Assembly (NCBI GenBank): GCA_025922795.1
Contig: JAICHC010000200.1
Span: forward strand, 1 to 5,920
DNA from: Candidatus Binatia bacterium
GTDB lineage: Bacteria; Desulfobacterota_B; Binatia; UBA9968
Length of the DNA: 5,920 nt
Direction: 5' to 3'
Shown here: in pieces, positions 1 to 4,771 of the stretch
How positions within the stretch are numbered: position 1 is the first letter of the stretch
Layout: every line of letters starts with the position of its first letter
Position numbers and translations under genes: made by a program
Notes under the pieces: generated by a model
Told to the model about the DNA's origin: nothing
Seen by the model: the letters and a program-made list of their open reading frames with translations, nothing else
Databases searched by the model: none

Positions 1-749
1 ATGTCGGCGCCCAGCGCCTCTTTGATCGTCGGAATTGCGGTCCAATCTTTATCCGGAATCCGCTCCGGATCGAATACCGCGAGAGGTCGCACACGCTTTG
101 CTTTCCAGTTGCTCACGCATTCGGCCGGATTATTGACGCTCGAGTCAATGTGCTTGCCGACCAGGTTGGTGCACACCGTGCCTCCGCCTTTGAATGGCAC
201 ATATGTAAACTTCACACCCTGGCTTTGCTCCAGCAGGACCGTGATGATCTGATCCTCCTGTTTGGATCCGGTGCCGCCCATCTTCATCCCTGGCGTCTTT
301 TTCACCGCGCTTATGTATTCTTTAGCGGTCTTGTAAGGTGTTTCCTCGTTCACCCACAGGATGAAGCGGTCGAGTGCCATGCGCGCAACCGGCGTAAAGT
401 CGCGCCAACTGAAGGGCGTGCCCGTCGCCAGCGGTGTCGTAAACAGGTTCGACAGCGTGATGATGATCGTGTGGGCGTCGCCTTTTTTTTCCTTGACGTG
501 CAGGAAACCCTCGGCGCCGGCCCCGCCGGACTTGTTGACCACGATAAATGACCGGGGCGCGAGCTTGTGCTTGTCGCTGATACCCGCGATTAAGCGCGCC
601 ATTTGATCGGCGCCGCCGCCGGTACCGGCGGGAATGACAAACTCGATGGACTTGGTCGGCTCCCAAGCGATTGCCAGCGGTTGGCCGACAAAGAGAGAAA
701 TGATAGCAAGCAGGGAGATCAGAAAACGTAGGCCACTGATGCTCTTCAT
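1..749 (-). CDS. TctC/Bug-family tripartite tricarboxylate transporter substrate-binding receptor (C-terminus beyond window)
   Basis: This is a periplasmic solute-binding receptor of the Bug/TctC type. The family captures carboxylates or other small organic anions for a TctAB membrane partner, or acts as a sensor. 249 codons are visible of a usual length near 320, so about the last quarter lies before base 1. The start is ATG at 749-747, preceded by GGAGG with a 4-nt gap. Residues 1-28 form a Sec signal peptide: K2 and R8, a hydrophobic core at 9-21, and an A-I-A cleavage site at 26-28. The mature protein opens with a strand (S34-IEFVIP) and the glycine-rich loop AGTGGGADQMAR (41-52), typical of the family's first ligand-binding loop. 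Further family-like segments are NKSGGAGAEG (72-81), FTPVAR (118-123), VPFKGGG (184-190) and the NNPAE region (206-210). No TctA or TctB gene is next to it, so it looks like one of the orphan receptors common in Bug-rich genomes. The ligand cannot be read from the sequence. The family call is secure; a transport role is inference. Confidence 0.9.
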   Translation of the reverse strand, partial: MKSISGLRFLISLLAIISLFVGQPLAIAWEPTKSIEFVIPAGTGGGADQMARLIAGISDKHKLAPRSFIVVNKSGGAGAEGFLHVKEKKGDAHTIIITLSNLFTTPLATGTPFSWRDFTPVARMALDRFILWVNEETPYKTAKEYISAVKKTPGMKMGGTGSKQEDQIITVLLEQSQGVKFTYVPFKGGGTVCTNLVGKHIDSSVNNPAECVSNWKAKRVRPLAVFDPERIPDKDWTAIPTIKEALGAD

Positions 750-753
750 AGAA

Positions 754-758
754 CCTCC
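754..758 (-). promoter_or_regulatory. Ribosome binding site of the TctC/Bug receptor gene
   Basis: Read on the minus strand this is GGAGG, a strong Shine-Dalgarno core, 4 nt before the ATG at 749-747. It fixes the start codon of the receptor gene and agrees with the signal peptide beginning there. Confidence 0.75.
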
Positions 759-918
759 ATTTCTTGACGCAACTCGATAATCTGGCAAAACAAAAACACT
801 GCTTAGGTTCACTCTGTTTTTGCTTTATAAATCTGTCATCAACTCACCTGCGCTCGAGGTATGCCTAAATCAAATTTATACGCGCCAGTCAAGCGACCAC
901 CGAATGACGCCATTTTGG

Positions 919-940
919 CACCGGTGAGAACTCACCGGTG
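919..940. repeat. Perfect 10-bp inverted repeat, operator-like dyad
   Basis: The arms CACCGGTGAG (919-928) and CTCACCGGTG (931-940) are exact reverse complements separated by AA. Each arm contains the self-palindrome CACCGGTG, so the site can also be read as two palindromic half-sites with centres 14 bp apart. No T-run follows on either strand, which argues against an intrinsic terminator. Its place between two divergent genes favours a regulator-binding site. No regulator gene is in the window, so the binding protein is unknown. Confidence 0.6.
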
Positions 941-1019
941 TCGATCTATGCCTTCAACAGCGGGATCGGTGCCCGCCCTAGGTACGAGTTTTAACTGATT
1001 CGACTAAGTATTGCTGAGT

Positions 1020-2057
1020 ATGCGGCGCCGTTACGTTGCACTCTGTTTTTTGATCTCGTTCATTGCCTGTTCGGGCGTCGGAAGTGAGCGACTCCCCGGA
1101 CAGCCCGCGCATCACGCGCCGGGCGGCTTTCGCAATACCAACCCCGATTTCCGCCGTCCTTCAGCATGGACGCGCTGGAGCTTTGTTGTTCGCCGCTTGT
1201 GGACGAGCTCCATCTCCCCGCGAAGTTTTGCTGCCCCACGGATCTTCAACGATGGCGCCATCCTCCGTGCCGGCCATCCTAATCCCAGCATTACCTGGAT
1301 TGGTCACTCGACCCTCTTGGTGCAGATGGACGGCAGGAATATTTTAACCGACCCGCAGTGGAGCGAGCGGGCAAGCCCGGTGCGGTGGGGCGGTCCGCGG
1401 CGCCTGAGCCCGCCCGGACTCGCATTCGAAGACCTGCCGCGCATCGACTTCGTCTTGATCTCGCACGATCATTACGACCATCTCGACCTGAATACCGTAC
1501 AACGCCTCGCTGAGGCACACGATCCGCTCTTTTTGGTACCACTCGGTCTCAAGGCGTGGTTTGCCGACAACGGCATGAGACGAGTCGAGGAGTTGGATTG
1601 GTGGCAGGAGCGCGAATACCGCGGCCTGCAGTTCGTGTGCGTGCCGGCGCAGCATTTCTCCCAACGCACATTATGGGACGGCAACAAACGACTCTGGGCG
1701 TCCTGGGCGGTGTTGAGCGCCAAGCGGAAATTTTATTTCGCCGGTGACACCGGCTATTTCGGCGGCTTCAAGGAAGCTGGCCAACGGCTTGGTCCCTTCG
1801 ACCTCGCCGCCATTCCGATCGGCGCTTATGTGCCTCCAGAGATAATGAAAGCAGTGCACACCACGCCGGAGGAGGCAGTGCAAGCCTTCCTCGATCTCGA
1901 TGCGCGCGCCCTGCTCGGCATCCACTGGGGCACCTTCGATCTCGCCGAGGAGCCGCTCGACGAACCGCCGCAACGCCTGCTCGCCGAGGTTCGCCGCCGC
2001 GCCATCGACCCGGCCCGCGCCTGGATCTTTAAACTCGGCGAAACGCGCCGCTGGTAA
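1020..2057 (+). CDS. NAPE-PLD-like metallo-beta-lactamase-fold hydrolase, probable lipoprotein
   Basis: This 345-residue metallo-hydrolase belongs to the beta-lactamase superfamily branch containing N-acyl-phosphatidylethanolamine phospholipase D and RomA-like bacterial proteins. The metal site is complete: HDHYDH (H149, H151, D153, H154), H212 in PAQHFSQRTLWD, D243 in FAGDTGY, and H302 in GIHWGTF. The segments NKRLWASW (222-229), GPFDLAAIPIGAY (258-270) and HTTPEEAV (280-287) closely match the vertebrate enzyme as I recall it, more so than UlaG-type lactonases. The N-terminus has RRR (2-4), a hydrophobic stretch (5-16) and a possible lipobox F-I-A-C with C17, so the enzyme may be anchored at the outer membrane or periplasmic face. 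F at -3 of the lipobox is unusual, and plain Sec export is possible. HHAPGGFRN (31-39) is the usual family opening after the signal. I chose ATG 1020 because the signal begins there; an in-frame TTG at 1011 would add three residues. Neither start has a clear ribosome binding site. Phospholipase D activity on membrane lipids is inferred from family likeness; the substrate is unproven. Confidence 0.9.
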   Translation: MRRRYVALCFLISFIACSGVGSERLPGQPAHHAPGGFRNTNPDFRRPSAWTRWSFVVRRLWTSSISPRSFAAPRIFNDGAILRAGHPNPSITWIGHSTLLVQMDGRNILTDPQWSERASPVRWGGPRRLSPPGLAFEDLPRIDFVLISHDHYDHLDLNTVQRLAEAHDPLFLVPLGLKAWFADNGMRRVEELDWWQEREYRGLQFVCVPAQHFSQRTLWDGNKRLWASWAVLSAKRKFYFAGDTGYFGGFKEAGQRLGPFDLAAIPIGAYVPPEIMKAVHTTPEEAVQAFLDLDARALLGIHWGTFDLAEEPLDEPPQRLLAEVRRRAIDPARAWIFKLGETRRW

Positions 2058-2172
2058 ACAAACCACCCCCACAGCGCCTTCCCATGAGCTACCGGTTTAG
2101 CGTTTCTCCACGTAATTTAAATTTGTCGCTTAGAGCTTGTTCTATTCTCAGCGTGTAACGGGGTGGCCCGTA

Positions 2173-3738
2173 CTACGCATTCGCGGCCTTTCGCCTCGCC
2201 GACTTTCCTACCGCGATCAAAAACATCACACTTTTCCCCGCAGCGTGAGGCGAGAAGAATTCCGTTACGTCGTCATCGAAGAACGTGAGGCCGGAGGCAC
2301 CGAGGCGCTGAGCGTAAGCTCCCAAATAAATTTTACCGCCCATGATCGCGGCTTCGAGTTGGGCGGCGCGGTAGCCGCGATTGCCGAAGCGCTCGAGAGC
2401 CCGCTGCAAATCCGCCAGAAAATAAATATTCACGCTGCAATCCGCCGGAATCTCCTGGCCGAGGCCGAGATGTTCCGCGTCGCGGCGGAAGTCGCCTTCT
2501 TTCAATAATTCCAGCGCGCGTTCCCGGCGGCGAAAGAGATAGGCGCCCGAAGGCAAACCTTCGACCGCATGAACGATCAGATAAACGTCATTGAGCGATT
2601 CTTCGGGGTGAGTGAGAAAATCCGTTGGTATGCCGCGGGTCGCGCGGTCGATTATAGTTGATAGCTCGCCGAAGGTAATCGGTTCACGGGCAAATTCGCG
2701 CGTCGACCCACGCCGGGTTATGACCTCCTCGATCGAGTCTCTGGGTATTTCCTCATCACTGAGTGATTGTACGGGAAATAGCCGGTTTTCGGTCTTAGTT
2801 TCATCCTTTATCTTTCCGTCTTCCGCCTTTTCTGCCCCTTCGCGCCACGCCACAACTTCCTCTTCGCTTTCCAAAGACGAAGCATCGTGCATCGCTTTGA
2901 TCGCCGGGTAATCGACTTCGGATTTCGACAACGGCATCGTTTCCCATACCAGCCGTGTGGTCGGCGGCGATATGCCGATCCTCCTTGGCGGTGAATGGCC
3001 CAGCGCCACCAGGGAAAGCGCTGCCTCGCGCCGGCTATCCAAGCCCAAAAGCTGGTTTACGGCCGCATCGATGAAGCCAAGGACAACCTTTGCCGGGATC
3101 TTGCGAGCAGCCGCTGCGGCCAAAAGATTCGCGAGGATCGTGCCGTTGTCCCAATAGCAGTGGCGATAGGCGCGCGCCTGGTACTTCCAAGCGTTGCGCC
3201 AGAACGTCGACGCGCTCACGATGACGCACGGCGAGGTCACGATCGCCGGCTCTTCGCCGGTCGCGCTGACGAGCACTGAACGGTAATCACCGCCCCGTAA
3301 CTTACGCAGGGCGAAATCCTGCGGGCTGAATTGATAGACTCCCGCCTTGAGATCGTCCAGATCACCGCAAACGACGTAAAGATCGATGTGATAAAGCGCG
3401 CCCGTGCAAGCCGCCGCGCGGAACAGCATCTCGCCGCCCGGATAACTCCGGCGCCTGGTGATGCCGGCGGCGAGAAAAAGCAATTCCGCCAGCGGTTGGT
3501 TTCCAAGAGCCGCTTGCTCGTCCGGCGTCGCGCCGGTCGCCGAAATCGTCTGCAGAGCCGGGATTCCCGAAGAGGATAAATGCTGCGGCAACGCAATCGG
3601 CTCCAGCTGGGGGTAGATCTTGAAAGCCATCGGCTGGTTTTCCCAGTCGAGATAATGCCGGTTTGAGCGGATGCTTTCGTAGGAATGCTTGGTGCCGTTA
3701 TGATAATTCCACGCGGCTTCGATTTCACGGTTCTTCAT
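2173..3738 (-). CDS. SagB/ThcOx-like tandem nitroreductase-fold oxidoreductase
   Basis: This 521-residue protein has two nitroreductase-type domains. FMN enzymes of this group oxidise azolines to azoles in RiPP synthesis (SagB, cyanobactin ThcOx), but many stand-alone relatives have no known substrate. Domain 1 (about 8-265) opens with the family signature WNYHNGTKHSYESIR (10-24) and carries TRRRSYPGGE (94-103) followed by TGALYHIDLYVV (112-123). Domain 2 (about 330-512) carries the FMN-phosphate-type motif TRRGSTREFA (341-350), then SGAYLF (397-402) and GASGLTFFDDDVTEFFSPH (480-498). Between them lies a strongly charged, Glu/Lys-rich segment (about 286-332), probably a flexible linker. There is no signal peptide or membrane segment, so it is cytoplasmic. 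The start is ATG 3738-3736, with AGGAG 8 nt upstream and the family signature right after it. An in-frame GTG at 3777 would add 13 residues unlike the family. No YcaO cyclodehydratase, E1-like partner or precursor peptide is present, so azole formation cannot be claimed. Confidence 0.88.
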   Translation of the reverse strand: MKNREIEAAWNYHNGTKHSYESIRSNRHYLDWENQPMAFKIYPQLEPIALPQHLSSSGIPALQTISATGATPDEQAALGNQPLAELLFLAAGITRRRSYPGGEMLFRAAACTGALYHIDLYVVCGDLDDLKAGVYQFSPQDFALRKLRGGDYRSVLVSATGEEPAIVTSPCVIVSASTFWRNAWKYQARAYRHCYWDNGTILANLLAAAAARKIPAKVVLGFIDAAVNQLLGLDSRREAALSLVALGHSPPRRIGISPPTTRLVWETMPLSKSEVDYPAIKAMHDASSLESEEEVVAWREGAEKAEDGKIKDETKTENRLFPVQSLSDEEIPRDSIEEVITRRGSTREFAREPITFGELSTIIDRATRGIPTDFLTHPEESLNDVYLIVHAVEGLPSGAYLFRRRERALELLKEGDFRRDAEHLGLGQEIPADCSVNIYFLADLQRALERFGNRGYRAAQLEAAIMGGKIYLGAYAQRLGASGLTFFDDDVTEFFSPHAAGKSVMFLIAVGKSARRKAANA

Positions 3739-3746
3739 GTCTCTCT

Positions 3747-3751
3747 CTCCT
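3747..3751 (-). promoter_or_regulatory. Ribosome binding site of the SagB-like gene (decides the start)
   Basis: The minus strand reads AGGAG with an 8-nt GA-rich spacer before the ATG at 3738-3736. The upstream in-frame GTG at 3777 has no comparable site, so the ATG is the better start. Confidence 0.75.
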
Positions 3752-3770
3752 ACAAAACAGCAATCGTATT

Positions 3771-3856
3771 TCGCCACAGAGGCGCCGAGTTTCGCGAGTC
3801 CGAGTATTGCTTGAAGTGAAACTCTTTACTCGACGTACTCCGCGTCTCCCTGGTGA
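3771..3856. repeat. Degenerate foldback element between divergent genes
   Basis: The outer arms 3771-3789 and 3838-3856 pair as inverted repeats at 14 of 19 positions. Nested inside is a perfect 7-bp pair, GAGTTTC (3787-3793) with GAAACTC (3818-3824). The left arm contains CCACAGAGGCG. This resembles CCACAGAGGC-type palindromic dispersed repeats that I recall from intergenic regions of many environmental bacteria. I read it as a decayed copy of such an element. It covers the 5' flank of the SagB-like gene and stops about 20 bases before the -35 of the rightward promoter. No second copy is seen in the window, so identity as a dispersed repeat is inference. Confidence 0.4.
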
Positions 3857-3876
3857 GGTAGTCATTGGCCGATCGT

Positions 3877-3905
3877 TTCAAAAATTCTCCACGACAAGTT
3901 ATAAT
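3877..3905 (+). promoter_or_regulatory. Sigma-70-type promoter for the glutamine amidotransferase gene
   Basis: A perfect -10 hexamer TATAAT (3900-3905) stands 17 bp after a 4-of-6 -35 hexamer TTCAAA (3877-3882). The expected transcription start is near 3912, giving a 5' leader of about 30 nt to the ATG at 3943. It is the best-formed promoter in the window. If it is active, the amidotransferase is transcribed on its own. Confidence 0.55.
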
Positions 3906-3942
3906 TCCAGCCTACTAGAATGACGGACCCAATTGAAAGGTG

Positions 3943-4689
3943 ATGAAAAAGCTTCTCGTTTTCCAGCATGTCGCGCACGAACTCCTGGGAACGCTGAATC
4001 CCTTGCTAAAGCGCGCTGGCTTTCGCATCCGCTACGTGAATTTCGCACGCTATCCCGACGCCCAGCCGAGCCTATACGGTTATGACGGCCTGATTGTTTT
4101 GGGCGGGCCGATGAGTGTCAACGATACCAACCGGCTTCCTCATTTGATCACCGAGCTGAAAGTGATCGAAGACGCGCTGCGGCGCGAGATTCCAGTGCTC
4201 GGGATCTGCCTCGGCGCGCAATTGATCGCCAAGACTCTCGGGGCCGATGTCTATCCGAATCGCGAAAAGGAAATCGGCTGGTACGATGTATCACCGACCC
4301 AAGAGGCATTCAGCGATCCCTTACTGATGGAGCTGCAAAAAACTGAGAAGATCTTTCAATGGCACGGGGAAACGTTCGATATTCCAAAAAGCACATCCCA
4401 TCTCGCCTTTTCATCGCTCTGCGCCAATCAGGCTTTTCGTTACGGTACCAAAGTTTATGGCTTTCAGTTTCATATGGAAGTCGACGCGCCGATGATTCAT
4501 CGCTGGTTGCGGGTCGCGGAAAACCGACAAGAAATTTCCCGTCTACGCGGCGCCGATTACCTCGAACGCATTGACAACGAAACGCCCGAACATATGGCCC
4601 GGCTCACGGAATTGAGCGAGCGCGTCTTCGGCGAGTTCATCAACCTGTTCGGCATCGAAAAAAGATATCTCCGCCTGCCCACACGCTGA
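3943..4689 (+). CDS. Class I glutamine amidotransferase (GMP synthase GATase-like, stand-alone)
   Basis: This 248-residue triad glutamine amidotransferase domain hydrolyses glutamine to pass ammonia to an acceptor reaction. The catalytic triad is complete: nucleophile C89 in the elbow GICLGAQL (87-94), and H177 and E179 in YGFQFHMEV (172-180). The oxyanion loop is LGGPMSV (53-59), and WHGETFDIP (140-148) fits the GuaA-type GATase group. There is no synthetase domain. After the GATase fold there is a C-terminal helical tail of about 60 residues (186-248) seen in YfeJ-like stand-alone members, whose acceptor substrate is mostly unknown. It has no signal peptide and is cytoplasmic. The start is ATG 3943; GTG at 3940 directly before it is also in frame, and a stop at 3934-3936 rules out anything longer. 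The purine-rich GAAAGG (3935-3940) runs up to within two bases of the ATG, so spacing is short. It is divergent from the SagB-like gene, with 204 bases between the starts. The family call is firm; a biological role is not assignable. Confidence 0.9.
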   Translation: MKKLLVFQHVAHELLGTLNPLLKRAGFRIRYVNFARYPDAQPSLYGYDGLIVLGGPMSVNDTNRLPHLITELKVIEDALRREIPVLGICLGAQLIAKTLGADVYPNREKEIGWYDVSPTQEAFSDPLLMELQKTEKIFQWHGETFDIPKSTSHLAFSSLCANQAFRYGTKVYGFQFHMEVDAPMIHRWLRVAENRQEISRLRGADYLERIDNETPEHMARLTELSERVFGEFINLFGIEKRYLRLPTR

Positions 4690-4771
4690 GTGACGATCCC
4701 TCAAAGCGAAAAACGCCAACTCCGCAGATAATCGACTCCATCGACGATCGTTGTTAGGCGCGGGGCTCGGC

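Larger units (their letters stand above)
750..1019. other. Divergent intergenic region between the receptor and the phospholipase D-like gene
   Basis: This 270-base gap must carry the 5' control regions of both flanking genes. It contains the receptor's ribosome binding site, an AT-rich stretch around 781-880 with an 8-bp inverted repeat (791-798 with 815-822), and a perfect 10-bp inverted repeat at 919-940. I found no sigma-70 promoter with both hexamers and proper spacing on either strand. No tRNA or credible short coding sequence is visible. The gene reading rightward has no recognisable Shine-Dalgarno sequence. Confidence 0.6.

Noticed and set aside
150..551. Open frame of 133 codons on the plus strand inside the receptor gene
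   Set aside because: It overlaps the minus-strand receptor, which has a signal peptide, a ribosome binding site and family motifs. The plus-strand product is low-complexity and unlike any family I know.
764..769. TTGACG resembling a sigma-70 -35 box on the plus strand
   Set aside because: No -10 hexamer is found at 16-18 bp spacing, and the nearest rightward gene begins 250 bases later.
919..940. Intrinsic terminator
   Set aside because: The stem is perfect, but neither strand has a following T-run, and both flanking genes start rather than end here.
2063..2166. CCACCCC (2063-2069) and GGGGTGG (2160-2166) form a 7-bp inverted repeat spanning the convergent gap
   Set aside because: The loop would be 90 bases and the arms are short and low in complexity. 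It partly abuts coding ends, has no T-run, and is likely chance.
3237..3728. Open frame of 163 codons on the minus strand within the SagB-like gene in another frame
   Set aside because: Its product is rich in Arg and Ser with no domain pattern, while the main frame carries the nitroreductase motifs throughout.
2173..4689. A RiPP (thiazole/oxazole peptide) biosynthetic cluster
   Set aside because: Only the SagB-like enzyme is present. No YcaO, E1-like or leader-binding protein and no precursor peptide with a Cys/Ser/Thr-rich core could be found on either strand.
4744..4751. ACGATCGT palindrome between the amidotransferase and the MFS gene
   Set aside because: It is only 8 bp with no loop and no T-run. 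Palindromes of this size are common in GC-rich DNA, so it is not a terminator.
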